Source of the DNA: Actinoallomurus sp963850195
Lineage (GTDB): Bacteria; Actinomycetota; Actinomycetes; Streptosporangiales; Streptosporangiaceae
Direction: 5' to 3'
Assembly (NCBI GenBank): GCA_963850195.1
Contig: CAWKKD010000001.1
Coordinates: forward strand, 310,001-374,000
DNA: 64,000 nucleotides
The position numbers and the translations under genes were made by a program. This document shows, piece by piece, positions 1 to 8,310 of this stretch. The notes beneath the pieces were generated by a model that saw only the letters and a list, made by a program, of their open reading frames with translations, had not been told where the DNA came from and did no database searches. Within the stretch, counting starts at the first letter, position 1. Each line of letters opens with the position of its first letter.

Positions 1-1657
1 CGAGGGCGTTCTCCTCGGTGTCCAGGCAGAGCACGCGTACGCCCGCGCCGGGCCCGTCGGTGAGCAGCTCACCGAGCCCGTTCAGGTCGCGCAGCCGGCG
101 CGCGCCGTCCAGGACGACGAGCAGCGCCCGGCCCGGCGGAGGCCCCTGCACCAGCGCGCTGCGCCGCTCGGCGAGGCGCTCGTCCACGAGCCTGCGCAGC
201 TCGGTCAGCCGGGCCTCGGCCTGCGTCGCGTCCGTGGCCACCATGCGCGCGCAGGCGAACGCCGAAGAGGCCGGCGTCGTGTGCGGCAGCCAGGTCGCCC
301 AGTCCCAGTCGGCGGCGGTGTCGCGGCCGGTGATGATGACCACGCCAAGCTCGGCGGGCGAGTGCAGGACGGTGGCCTGCACGAGCAGGGACCGCGCGAC
401 GGCGAGGCTCATCGCCCTCGGCCCCGCGACCCCCAGTACACCGGCGTCGGCCAGGTCCACGGTGACCGGCACGTCGCGGACGATCGGGGGCTCCGGCCGG
501 TCGCCGTCGGGCCGCGGCGTGGCCGAGCGCAGGGCCACGTGGGCGGGCCGGTCCGCGAGGCCGACGCGCAGTTCGAGGAAGTCGGAGTCGGCGGGACGCC
601 GCTGCCAGAGCGTCGAGGACGGGTACGTGCCCACCGCGCCGGCCCGGCGTACCAGCGCCGACGGGTCGGGGTGTGCGGTACGGGAGGCGCTCTCCTCCTC
701 GGCGACGAGGCGCTCGAGCTCGACCTCGTACGCGGCGCGCGCCCGCGAGTACTCCTCCTGGGCGGCGAGGTACTCGCGCCGCCCGGAGCGGCGGTCGCCG
801 ACCAGGTTGGCGATGGCCATCAGCGGCGACAGCGCCATCATCAGCAGGAGGTAGCCGGCGTACCCGCCGGGCAGCACGAAGTACAGGCCGCCGCACAGCA
901 CCAGCGGCAGCAGCGTCGTCAGCCACGGCAGGCGGAAGCCCTTCGGGCGCTCGGGCGCCACCGGGACGATCAGCTCGGGCAGGCGGTCGGGCACGCGGAT
1001 GCGCGGCGGCCGGTTGAACAGCCGCGTGCCGCCGCCCGGGTCCGCGCCGACCTCGGCGTCGCCGGCCGCCGGGCGGCGTACCGCCAGGACCGACTCGCCG
1101 ATGCCGACGACCTGGTCCCCGCGGAGGTTCAGCTCGCCGTCGAGCCGCCACGCGCCGAACCGGATGCCGTTCGCGGACCCGGTGTCGGTCACGACCGCGC
1201 CGGTGCCGTCGGCCGCGGCGCGCAGGTGGGCGTGGGTTCGGCTCACCTCCGGGTCGGGCAGCGGCAGGCCGCTGCGGGCCGCGCGGCCGACCGACACGTC
1301 GGCGCCCGGGGCGAGGGCGCAGGTGATCCCGGCGTGCAGGCCGCCCACGACGGCGGCCTCGAGGCCGCCCGGCGCGTGGCCGTTCAGCGGCGTCGTACGG
1401 TGCGTGCCGTCGTCGGGCTCGCCGCCGAGCTCGATCGTCATCCCGGTGGTCAGGCCCGACGCGGACAGCGGTGCGTCGTCCCGCAGGCGTACCGGCGGTG
1501 AGCCGGCCGGCCCCGCGTGCGCCGTGATCGGCGCATCGGCCGGCCCCACCACGTCGGCGAGCGCCCGGCGGAGGTCGCCCACCGTCGCGCGCCCGTCGGC
1601 CTCGACGGTCAGCGCGACGGAGCCGCCGCCCGCGCGTACCACCAGGTCGAGATCCAT
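1..1657 (-). CDS. FHA-domain FtsK/SpoIIIE (EccC/EssC-like) type VII secretion ATPase, N-terminal part
   Basis: The gene starts at ATG 1657 and runs off the left edge, so only about 552 N-terminal residues are seen. Residues 1-75 resemble a ubiquitin-like fold (MDLDLVVRAGGGSVALTVEA). An FHA domain follows at about 90-170, with the phosphothreonine-binding pattern SVGRAARSGLPLPDPEVSRT and HAHL. Two adjacent hydrophobic segments lie at about 235-285 (LPWLTTLLPLVLCGGLYFVL; GYAGYLLLMMALSPLMAIAN). The first FtsK-like domain then begins (VPVTVDLADAGVLGVAGPRA, ELGVVIITGRD, GRALLVVLDGARRL). FHA-TM-TM-FtsK order is typical of the EssC/YukB type rather than mycobacterial EccC. It lies 7 nt downstream of a WXG100 gene, its likely substrate. 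The ATPase would power substrate export at the membrane. The Walker A motifs of the main ATPase domains lie outside the window. Confidence 0.85.
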   Translation of the reverse strand, partial: MDLDLVVRAGGGSVALTVEADGRATVGDLRRALADVVGPADAPITAHAGPAGSPPVRLRDDAPLSASGLTTGMTIELGGEPDDGTHRTTPLNGHAPGGLEAAVVGGLHAGITCALAPGADVSVGRAARSGLPLPDPEVSRTHAHLRAAADGTGAVVTDTGSANGIRFGAWRLDGELNLRGDQVVGIGESVLAVRRPAAGDAEVGADPGGGTRLFNRPPRIRVPDRLPELIVPVAPERPKGFRLPWLTTLLPLVLCGGLYFVLPGGYAGYLLLMMALSPLMAIANLVGDRRSGRREYLAAQEEYSRARAAYEVELERLVAEEESASRTAHPDPSALVRRAGAVGTYPSSTLWQRRPADSDFLELRVGLADRPAHVALRSATPRPDGDRPEPPIVRDVPVTVDLADAGVLGVAGPRAMSLAVARSLLVQATVLHSPAELGVVIITGRDTAADWDWATWLPHTTPASSAFACARMVATDATQAEARLTELRRLVDERLAERRSALVQGPPPGRALLVVLDGARRLRDLNGLGELLTDGPGAGVRVLCLDTEENAL

Positions 1658-1664
1658 GCCTGGC

Positions 1665-1931
1665 TCAGTTGGCGGCGTGGTCGATGGCCACCTTGCGGCG
1701 GTCGACCTCCTGGGAGGCGTCGGTCAGCTCGTTGGCGAGGGCGTCGAGCGCCGGCCGGAACTGCGACTCCCAGGACTGGCGGAACCGGTCCGCGGCGCCG
1801 CCCTTCCACATGGTCGTGTGGATGAGGGTGGTCAGCGCCTGCTTGAGGTCGTGGACGTCGTTGCTGCACGTGCCGAGCCGGCGGGACAGGATTTCCAGCT
1901 CCGGCAGGTTCGCTGCGATCGTCGGATCCAT
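1665..1931 (-). CDS. WXG100-family (ESAT-6-like) secreted protein
   Basis: This is an 88-residue, all-helical protein with the central turn TMWKGGAADRF, i.e. a W-x-G motif at about residues 41-43. Length and motif fit the WXG100 family, whose members form helical-hairpin dimers exported by type VII secretion. The C-terminal arm VDRRKVAIDHAAN could carry an export signal, but a canonical YxxxD/E is not evident. The start is ATG 1931, preceded by a gagagat ribosome-binding sequence. The stop lies 7 nt before the FHA/FtsK ATPase start, so the two are almost surely co-transcribed. Confidence 0.88.
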   Translation of the reverse strand: MDPTIAANLPELEILSRRLGTCSNDVHDLKQALTTLIHTTMWKGGAADRFRQSWESQFRPALDALANELTDASQEVDRRKVAIDHAAN

Positions 1932-2026
1932 GGATCTCTCCTCGGGTCGATGCGGGCCCCTGGTCCCGCGGTGACACCGAAGCTAGGCGCGCCGCGCCCC
2001 GGGCGAAATCGGAAGACCTCCCCACC

Positions 2027-2719
2027 TCACGGCTGGAGGCCGATGAGGGCCAGATCCTCCGGGGTGATCAGCTTGGTGGTGAGCGCGTACTCGGCGAGCG
2101 AGCTGAGGGCGTTCCAGCCCTGGAGGTTCGGCACGCCGGCGTTGGTCAGCCGGGTGCGGATGTACTCGACGCGCTTGACCAGCGTCGTACGCGGCCAGCC
2201 GAGCCGCCGGGCCGCCGCCTCGTACGACCGCGGGCTCGGGTCGTAGCGCGTCCCCTCCTGGAGGTAGCCGGCGAACAGCGCGACCAGCGCCAGCCGGTCC
2301 GCGTCGTTGATCATCACGTCCTGCCCGGCGGCGGTCGGCAGGCCGGTCACGGTCTGGGCGGGCGTCTCGACCGAGGGCGGTGGCCCTTCGAGGACGAGTT
2401 CGTGCTTGGTGCCGGTGCCGTCCACGATCACCCGGGTCCGGCCCTCGACGGCGTCGCGCTGGCCCGGCGCGAGCACCCGGCGCAGGCCGGGGCCGTCGAC
2501 CACGGCGAACTGCCGGCTCGCGCTGCGGTTCGTCACGAACCACACCTCGCCGACGCATTCCACCTCACCGGCGAGGCGAGAGATGGCCGCGTCGCCCGGG
2601 TCGAGGCAGAGCGTGCAGGTGTCCGCGCGGCCGAAGGTGAACGACTGTCCCGGCGAAAGGCGGTAGACCTCGCCATTCGCCAGAATCGTCAGGCTGATGC
2701 CCGCCGAACGTGACCCCAT
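2027..2719 (-). CDS. FHA-domain protein with C-terminal helix-turn-helix-like region
   Basis: This 230-residue protein has an N-terminal FHA-like fold at about residues 10-110 (LSPGQSFTFGRADTCTLCLD, then FVTNRSASRQFAV). The C-terminal part (about 140-230) is helical and looks DNA-binding (SYEAAARRLGWPRTTLVKRV followed by EYIRTRLTNAGVPN). The residues RRLGWPRTTLVKRVEYIR resemble a winged-helix or sigma-region-4-like recognition unit. It starts at ATG 2719 and is divergent from the PASTA protein gene across a 128-bp gap. In actinomycetes such FHA-HTH proteins often sit beside type VII ATPases, so a phospho-dependent regulator of this locus is inferred. It is not a standard transcription factor family that I can name. 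Confidence 0.7.
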   Translation of the reverse strand: MGSRSAGISLTILANGEVYRLSPGQSFTFGRADTCTLCLDPGDAAISRLAGEVECVGEVWFVTNRSASRQFAVVDGPGLRRVLAPGQRDAVEGRTRVIVDGTGTKHELVLEGPPPSVETPAQTVTGLPTAAGQDVMINDADRLALVALFAGYLQEGTRYDPSPRSYEAAARRLGWPRTTLVKRVEYIRTRLTNAGVPNLQGWNALSSLAEYALTTKLITPEDLALIGLQP

Positions 2720-2798
2720 TCGTGTCCTCCCGCATGGCAGCTTCCGACAAGAGCCAATTTTTGGGAAGGGCGTGCCATACCCCTCATCGTCCCCCGTT

Positions 2799-2804
2799 TA
2801 TAGT
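2799..2804 (+). promoter_or_regulatory. Candidate -10 box upstream of the PASTA protein gene
   Basis: TATAGT lies in the divergent intergenic region 44 nt upstream of the GTG at 2848, and it is AT-rich against a very GC-rich background. No good -35 hexamer was found at 16-18 nt, so this is a weak call. Confidence 0.35.
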
Positions 2805-2847
2805 CTTGCCGCCCAGTGGCAGTGATCCGGCCCGGAGGGGGAATCTC

Positions 2848-5301
2848 GTGAGCCGACCCGGTTGGCTTCGTGTGCCGTCGGGCCCGGCCGGCCGGGCCGG
2901 CGCGGCCATGGCCGCGGTGACGCTGCTCGTCACCGTGCTGGCCGTCGGCACCGGCATCGGCTACACCGTCTCCCGCCCGCTGCTCGGCGACGGCTCCGCC
3001 TATCTCCCGCGCGGGCACACGGTCGCGCACGTCAACGGCGAGACCGGCAAGTCCGACGCCGAGACGGCCGGCGAACTCGCCACCGGCTCCGAGGCCGTGC
3101 AGACCGTACGCCTGCCGGACGGCCGGGTGGCCATCGTCAACAAGACCACCGGCACCACCACGATCATCGACGGCTCCACGATGGCGCCGACCGGCCCGCC
3201 GACGCCGAACCCCGGCGCGGCGAACCAGATCGAGGCGGTCGCCACCGACTCCTCCGGCTACCTCGTCGACAAGAAGGACGGCACGGTCAGCGAGCTGGCC
3301 GCGCCCGGCCACGCCTCCGCGCCGTCCGTGCCGATCCCGCAGGGCATCGTCGCCGCGGTGCCCTCGGGCGACTCGGTGTGGGTGCTCACGCGCGACGCAC
3401 AGGTCGTCGAGGTCGCGGACGGCCGCGCCGTGCGGACCGTACGCGTGGGCGCGCCGGTCACCGGCGTCACCGTCGCCGACGGCCACCCGGTGGCGGTCAC
3501 CGACACCGGGCGCGCGTACGTCATCGACTCCGACCAGCCGCACGCGATCGGCGACACCGGGCTCACCGGGACCGGCGTCGTACTGGGCTCCTGGCGGGGC
3601 GCCGGACGGTACGTCCTCGCCGTCGACCGTTCGAGCGGCCGGGTCAGCGTCCTCGACCCGCGCACCGGCCGTACGGCTCGCGCGAGCGTGCCCGCCGGCA
3701 CCAAGGCCAAGCTCGACGCGCCGGTCGTGCTCGGCGGCAACGTCTACGTGCCCGACTACGCCAAGTCGCGGCTGTGGAGGGTGGACGCCGTCTCCGGTAC
3801 CGTCCGCCACGACCCGCTTCAGGTGCCCGGACGATCCGGCGACGCCTTCGACCTCACCGTCAGCGGCGGCCGGGTCTGGGCCAACAGCCAGTACGACCGC
3901 CGCGCGCTGATCGTCGACGGCGACGGCCGCGACCACACCGCCGACAAGGGCGCGGCGCCCGACGTACGCGACTCCGAGGCCAAACCGCAGCAGCCGCCGG
4001 CCATGGGCCCGCGCCCGGCCGGACCCGCCGCGCCCGAGGCGCCCCACGACGGGACGTCCGGCGACCCGGGACGCCCCGGCCCGCCGCGGGCGGTCACGCC
4101 CCTGAAGGTGCCGTCGGTGATCGGGCTGTCCCGCCAGGCGGCCTGCAAGCTCGTACGCGCCGCCCGGCTCGACTGCGCCACGAACACCGACCCGAACCCC
4201 GCCGTCGACCCCGACCAGCTCGGCGTGGTGTCCGCCCAGAGCCCCGAACCCGGGGCCCAGCCGGGCGACAAGAAGGTCACCATCACCTACCCGGACCGCT
4301 TCGCGGTGCCGTCCGTCGCGGCCCAGACTCAGGGTGAGGCCTGCGGGCGGCTCAAGGCCTTCAAGATGCGCTGTCACGCCGCGCCCGGCGCGCCCGCGAC
4401 CGGCACGAACCAGCCGGGCCTCGTCTACCAGCAGACCCCGCCGGCGGGCACCGTCGCGACCGAGGGCACGCCCGCTGACCTGCTCTTCTACAGCGGCAAG
4501 AGCAAGACGCAGAACTACGTCGGCCAGACCATCGACGCGGCCTGCGCCCAGGTGCAGGCCGACGGCTTCGCGTGCACCCGGACCGAGGGCGCCACCGCCA
4601 ACGGCACCGGGCAGCAGCCGAACACCGTCTACCAGCAGGACGTGCCGCCGGGCACCGAGCGCGACATCAAACTGCCCGTCACGCTCACGTACTACAGCGA
4701 CAAGAACGACCTGCCGAGCTACGTCGGGAGCAACCCGGACGCGGCGTGCGCCGACATCGCCGCGCGCGGCTTCCAGTGCGACCGCGCGCCGCAGCTGTAC
4801 CCCAGCACGAACAACGTCGAGGCCCAGGACCAGCCCGCCGGCCGCTACCCGCTCGGCGCGCCCGTCACGATCCACTACTCCCCCTGGGAGACCGTGGACT
4901 ACTGGATCTACCAGAACAACACCTCCGACGCGTGGGCGCTGCGCCCGCAGGGCGACGTCCCGGCCGGGTACGGGCGCCAGGCGTTCCACGTCGGCAGGGG
5001 CTACAAGGCGGGCGCGGACATCCCCGCACCACAGGCGATCAACGGCTTCTACTGCACGGTCGGCGGCGGCCGGTGCGAGGGCCTGGACGTCAACCATTTC
5101 TACTCGCACGTGGGCTCCTACGGCCAGCCGTACTGGAACGGGCCGACCGCGACCGCGACGTTCATGAACTGCAGCGCGGGCGGCACACAGGTCTTCCGCG
5201 TGTGGAAGGACGTCGGCGGCTCGCGCCTCTACAGCATCACGAGCTCCCCGGCCTCCTGGGGAGCCCAGGACAGCGAATCGCTCGGCTGCGTCTGGCCCTG
5301 A
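2848..5301 (+). CDS. Membrane-anchored extracellular protein: propeller-like region plus four PASTA-like repeats
   Basis: GTG 2848 is chosen because GGAGGGG lies 7 nt upstream and gives an 817-residue protein. An upstream in-frame ATG at 2710 would add an unsupported 46 residues. A short cytoplasmic tail is followed by one membrane anchor at about 18-42 (AAMAAVTLLVTVLAVGTGIG). Residues 60-370 hold repeated beta-strand units (VRLPDGRVAIVNKTTGTTTI and similar), suggesting a YVTN/NHL-like propeller. After a Pro-rich linker come four PASTA-like repeats at about 420-690, each with a CX9C pair (CKLVRAARLDC, CGRLKAFKMRC, CAQVQADGFAC, CADIAARGFQC). A final domain contains VNHFYSHVGSYGQ. PASTA domains bind peptidoglycan or muropeptides. 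No kinase or transpeptidase domain is present, so this may be a cell-wall sensor or scaffold for the secretion locus. Confidence 0.75.
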   Translation: MSRPGWLRVPSGPAGRAGAAMAAVTLLVTVLAVGTGIGYTVSRPLLGDGSAYLPRGHTVAHVNGETGKSDAETAGELATGSEAVQTVRLPDGRVAIVNKTTGTTTIIDGSTMAPTGPPTPNPGAANQIEAVATDSSGYLVDKKDGTVSELAAPGHASAPSVPIPQGIVAAVPSGDSVWVLTRDAQVVEVADGRAVRTVRVGAPVTGVTVADGHPVAVTDTGRAYVIDSDQPHAIGDTGLTGTGVVLGSWRGAGRYVLAVDRSSGRVSVLDPRTGRTARASVPAGTKAKLDAPVVLGGNVYVPDYAKSRLWRVDAVSGTVRHDPLQVPGRSGDAFDLTVSGGRVWANSQYDRRALIVDGDGRDHTADKGAAPDVRDSEAKPQQPPAMGPRPAGPAAPEAPHDGTSGDPGRPGPPRAVTPLKVPSVIGLSRQAACKLVRAARLDCATNTDPNPAVDPDQLGVVSAQSPEPGAQPGDKKVTITYPDRFAVPSVAAQTQGEACGRLKAFKMRCHAAPGAPATGTNQPGLVYQQTPPAGTVATEGTPADLLFYSGKSKTQNYVGQTIDAACAQVQADGFACTRTEGATANGTGQQPNTVYQQDVPPGTERDIKLPVTLTYYSDKNDLPSYVGSNPDAACADIAARGFQCDRAPQLYPSTNNVEAQDQPAGRYPLGAPVTIHYSPWETVDYWIYQNNTSDAWALRPQGDVPAGYGRQAFHVGRGYKAGADIPAPQAINGFYCTVGGGRCEGLDVNHFYSHVGSYGQPYWNGPTATATFMNCSAGGTQVFRVWKDVGGSRLYSITSSPASWGAQDSESLGCVWP

Positions 5302-5319
5302 TCGGCGCGACGCGTAGGT

Positions 5320-5344
5320 GGGGCCGCCCGGCCCGGGCGGCCCC
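5320..5344 (+). terminator. GC-rich hairpin after the PASTA protein gene
   Basis: Arms GGGGCCGCCCGG and CCGGGCGGCCCC form a perfect 12-bp inverted repeat 18 nt after the stop. There is no U-tract, as is common for actinobacterial terminators. Confidence 0.5.
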
Positions 5345-5510
5345 GCACCCGTGCGCCGCCGGCCCGTGCGGGCGCCGTCTGTGAGGGCGGGCCCGTGCCC
5401 GTGCGGCGCTCGATCCGGGAGGCGCCATCCGTGGGGGCTTGCCGTGCGGGCGGGGCCTGTGAGTGCGGGGCCCGCCGACCGTCGGGTCCTGGGGTTTCCC
5501 GGCCGGAGGG

Positions 5511-6692
5511 TCAGTCCGCGAGGGGCAGGGTGAGCTCGCGCCAGACGTCGGCGGCGGTGGTCTGCGTCAGCGCGACCATGTCCTGTCCGGCGTCCTCGGT
5601 GAGGATCTCGGGCAGGTCGGTAAGGACCCGCCACAGCCCGGCGGGGCCGGCGTCGAGGATCTCGGTACGCCCGCTGCGCGTGACGCGTGCGGTGCTCCAG
5701 TCCTCGTCGGTGGGTTCCTGCGCGTCGTCGAAGCCCGCGGTCCACTCCAGCGACCAGCGGGTCGTGGTCCCGGCGGCCAGGCCGGCAAGCGCGGTCACGT
5801 CGGATGTCGCCAGGTCGGGGGCCGCCAGCGCGGCGCGTACCTCCGCCTCGTCCGGGTCGGTCAGGTCGAGCAGGCGCTCGAGCGCGGCGCGTGACGTGAT
5901 CACCATCCGGTGACCGGAGGGCGCCGGGCGCGGGCCGGCGCCGGTGACGGCGGACAGCCAGACGGGCAGCGCGGAGGCCGGTAGCGCGGAGGCGGGCAAC
6001 GGGGTCGCAGGCAGTGCGGGGGCGGGTATCGCGGAGGTAGGCAGCGCGGAGGTAGGCAGCGCGGAGGCGGGCGGTGCGGAGGCGGGCGGTGCGGAGGTAG
6101 GCGGTGCGGAGTTGGGCGGTGCGGAGTTGGGCAGCGGCCGGGGCGGTGTGACGTCCGAAGGCTGCGCGTGTGCCAGTGGGCCGCGGCGCGCCAGCGTCCA
6201 GCAGGCCGGTTCGCTGTCGTCGCGCCGGGCCATGACCAGCCGCATCTCGGCCACCGGCACCCCGGCGGGCGGCAACTCGTCCACGTCCGTGTTCGGCTTC
6301 GCGGGCAACGGTGGACGGCCGCCCATCGCCCGCCGCGCCACCGCCGACTCCGCCGCGTAACGCGTGGTCGGCGCGACCCAGCAGGTGACCTCGCCGTCGC
6401 GGCGCAGGAGGGTCTCGATGGCCACCCCCTCGCCGTCGGGGTCGACGGCGGCGTGCACCAGCCGGACCGAACCCCGGCGTACGTCGGGCGGGTCGACGAC
6501 GACGTCGATGGCGAGTACGTCGGAGAACCGCCCCGCCAGCCCGGCCGTGACCTCCTCGAGGAGCGCCTCGGGCGCGGTGTCCAGCAGCGTCGCCGGAGCG
6601 GTGCTCCGCACGACTACCGGGGGCCAGTCCGTGCAGGTGGGGACCTCGACGCGGGCCCAGCGGACCTGCCTCGGGTCAAAGACCGACGACAC
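5511..6692 (-). CDS. Uncharacterised type VII locus protein with a pentapeptide-repeat linker
   Basis: I do not recognise the family with confidence. The likely start is GTG 6692, which overlaps the upstream gene by 17 nt and gives 393 residues; a longer reading to 6770 would run deep into that gene. The N-terminal domain (about 1-180) contains WARVEVPTCTDWPPVVVRST and VRLVHAAVDPDGEGVAIETL. A low-complexity linker of about 11 P-x-S-A-x repeats follows (about residues 190-245). The C-terminal domain (about 255-393) contains ILDAGPAGLWRVLTDLPE. That motif recurs in the protein at 8307-9179 (WLDAGSSGLWLVTVRPE), so the two may share a fold. An EspG-like chaperone role is possible but unproven. 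Confidence 0.6.
   Translation of the reverse strand: MSSVFDPRQVRWARVEVPTCTDWPPVVVRSTAPATLLDTAPEALLEEVTAGLAGRFSDVLAIDVVVDPPDVRRGSVRLVHAAVDPDGEGVAIETLLRRDGEVTCWVAPTTRYAAESAVARRAMGGRPPLPAKPNTDVDELPPAGVPVAEMRLVMARRDDSEPACWTLARRGPLAHAQPSDVTPPRPLPNSAPPNSAPPTSAPPASAPPASALPTSALPTSAIPAPALPATPLPASALPASALPVWLSAVTGAGPRPAPSGHRMVITSRAALERLLDLTDPDEAEVRAALAAPDLATSDVTALAGLAAGTTTRWSLEWTAGFDDAQEPTDEDWSTARVTRSGRTEILDAGPAGLWRVLTDLPEILTEDAGQDMVALTQTTAADVWRELTLPLAD
5967..6136. repeat. 15-bp tandem repeat, about 11 copies
   Basis: A degenerate 15-bp unit of the form GCGGAGGTAGGCAGC is repeated about 11 times in frame inside the coding region 5511-6692. It encodes the P-x-S-A-x linker. Adjacent copies at 6035-6130 are nearly identical, which suggests recent slippage or unequal recombination. 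Confidence 0.85.
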
Positions 6693-7599
6693 CGAGCGCC
6701 TTGTTGGCGACGGACTTCGCGCCGTGCCCGACCGAGCCGGCCACGTCGCCCGCCTTGTCAGCCACGTCACCGGCCTTGTCGGCCACGTCGACCGCGGTAT
6801 GGCCGACCGTGTCGGCCGCGTCGGCCGCCGCGTCGCCGATTGCGGCCGAGACGTGGTACTTGCTGTCCAGGAGCGTCCAAGCGGTGCCGGCGCCGAGGCC
6901 GACGAGGGTGCCGAGCGGTCCGGCGGCCGAGCCGAACGCCGCGCCCGACGCGGCGCCGGCCAGGATCGAGACCCCGGTGCCGGTAGCGATCGTGGCGCCG
7001 GTACGGCCGATCTTCTGTTCGACGGTCAGCCGTGGGTCGCGGTAGTTCGAGTAGGCGGCCAGGGCCCACGAGGCCCCGGTGAGGGCCCGTCCGCCGACCG
7101 CGGCGCCCTTCGCCAGGCCGGGCGGCACGCCACGCGTGACGCCGGCCTCCTTCGCCGCCGCCGAGGTGAGCCGGAACGCCGACCAGCGGCCGGCGCCGTA
7201 CGTCTCGCCGGACGCCAGCCCCTCGCGCAGCTCGCGCGCCGCGATGCCCCAGGTCATCGACTTGGACAGGGTCTGCATCGAGAACGAGTGCACGAACAGG
7301 CCGAGCGCCTTCATTCCCCAGCCGGACGCGGTCAGCCAGGGCAGGCCGGCGAGCTTGGCCGCCGCGGCGCGCCGCCGCAGGTCGTCGGGGAGCGGGCCCA
7401 GCGCGCGGGCCCGGTTGCGCAGGTCGCGGCTCGCCGACGTGGTGGTGTGGGTGACCCGCGCCGCGAGCCCGGCCGGTACACCGGCGGGCACGGCCACGCC
7501 GGACAGCGAGCGCGACCCGTCGTCGAGTAGCGCTATGAGGTGCTCGACCTGCGGGATCGCGGCCAGCAGGTCATCGAGGTCGACGGAGACCGTGGTCAT
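6676..7599 (-). CDS. Putative type VII secretion-associated protein with Ala/Gly-rich hydrophobic middle
   Basis: This 307-residue protein has an N-terminal helical segment, MTTVSVDLDDLLAAIPQVEH, followed by helices resembling an LXG/WXG-like export domain (residues 1-75). The middle (about 150-245) is Gly/Ala-rich and hydrophobic (GATIATGTGVSILAGAASGA, AFGSAAGPLGTLVGLGAGTA). The C-terminus has imperfect repeats of VADKAGDVADKAGDV, an amphipathic LEA-like helix. The start at 7599 overlaps the stop of the upstream WXG-like gene in an ATGA, indicating translational coupling and possible partner binding. No catalytic motif is visible. It may be a large type VII substrate, perhaps with a membrane-active region. 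Confidence 0.6.
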   Translation of the reverse strand: MTTVSVDLDDLLAAIPQVEHLIALLDDGSRSLSGVAVPAGVPAGLAARVTHTTTSASRDLRNRARALGPLPDDLRRRAAAAKLAGLPWLTASGWGMKALGLFVHSFSMQTLSKSMTWGIAARELREGLASGETYGAGRWSAFRLTSAAAKEAGVTRGVPPGLAKGAAVGGRALTGASWALAAYSNYRDPRLTVEQKIGRTGATIATGTGVSILAGAASGAAFGSAAGPLGTLVGLGAGTAWTLLDSKYHVSAAIGDAAADAADTVGHTAVDVADKAGDVADKAGDVAGSVGHGAKSVANKALGVVGL

Positions 7600-7913
7600 G
7601 GTGAGTCCTCATCCGCTCGGCGTACGGCGGCCTTCCAGACGCGCTGGTCGGTCTCGAGCGTGTCGGCGGCGTGGTCGAGGGAGTCCGCGCAGCCGCGCAG
7701 GTCGCCCGCCGTACGGCCCGCCTCGCCGGCCGCCGACGAGAGCAGCCCGTGCGCGCTGGTCGCGGCCGGACCGCGCCAGCCGGCGATGTTCGGCGTCGTC
7801 GCGCCGGCCAGCGTGCCGGCGATCCGGCGCAGGTCGCCGGCGAGCGCGCGAATCGCCCCCGGGTCCCCAGCGGGGCAGGGCCCGAGGGCGGCCTTGGTCG
7901 CGTCGGTGGACAC
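7596..7913 (-). CDS. WXG100-like protein
   Basis: This 105-residue Ala-rich helical protein has a W-R-G turn (NIAGWRGPAATSAHGLL) at about residues 45-48, flanked by two long amphipathic helices with heptad-like spacing (LAGDLRRIAGTLAG; LRGCADSLDHAADTLETDQR). Size and topology fit the WXG100/DUF2563-type small partners of larger type VII substrates. It is the first gene of a minus-strand unit and overlaps the 307-residue protein by 4 nt. The start is ATG 7913. The divergent plus-strand unit begins at 8035, leaving 121 bp for promoters. Confidence 0.72.
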   Translation of the reverse strand: MSTDATKAALGPCPAGDPGAIRALAGDLRRIAGTLAGATTPNIAGWRGPAATSAHGLLSSAAGEAGRTAGDLRGCADSLDHAADTLETDQRVWKAAVRRADEDSP

Positions 7914-8034
7914 CGCTCACCTCCATGTCTCTCGAGCGGACGCTAGCCCACGGCTCCACGGGTCCGGTATGGGAAACCCTTTCCATTCACCCGCGCGCAC
8001 GAGGCCTGCACACTCGGCGTATCCGGAGGTGAAG

Positions 8035-8310
8035 ATGGGCACAGCGCAGCAGGTCCACCCGCACGACGCGAACATCTGGCACGACGCGGAGGAGCGGATC
8101 CGGGCCGAGATCCGGCGGATCGACGACGTGGTCGACGACATCCGCGCGGGCACCCGCGACCTGCACTGGCAGGGGCCGGGCGCCGGACGGTTCCGTTGGC
8201 GCACCGAACGGCGCGTACGCGAGCTGCACGACCAGCGCGCGCTGCTGGCCATGCTGTTGTCGCTGGTCGGCCGCGCGGCGACCGACGCTCCGCCAAAGGC
8301 GTCCCGGTGA
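8035..8310 (+). CDS. WXG100-like protein
   Basis: This 91-residue helical protein starts at ATG 8035, with GGAGGTGA immediately upstream at 8024-8031. The turn LHWQGPGAGRFRWRTERRVR contains W-Q-G at about residue 44, matching the WXG100 hairpin. Longer in-frame readings start inside the divergent gene and lack a ribosome-binding site. The stop overlaps the GTG start of the next gene by 4 nt, so the two are translationally coupled. It probably pairs with one of the neighbouring secretion proteins. Confidence 0.75.
   Translation: MGTAQQVHPHDANIWHDAEERIRAEIRRIDDVVDDIRAGTRDLHWQGPGAGRFRWRTERRVRELHDQRALLAMLLSLVGRAATDAPPKASR

Noticed and set aside
2710..2847. Earlier ATG for the PASTA protein
   Set aside because: The extension is not signal-like and overlaps the divergent FHA gene; GTG 2848 has a strong ribosome site.
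2689..5745. Long antisense open frame (about 1018 codons) opposite the PASTA protein gene
   Set aside because: It is the G/C-skewed complement of a real gene: Arg/Val/Gly-rich, no domains, no ribosome site. Such frames are common in this base composition.
5967..6136. Possible CRISPR array
   Set aside because: Repeats are contiguous 15-bp units without spacers and stay in frame with coding sequence.
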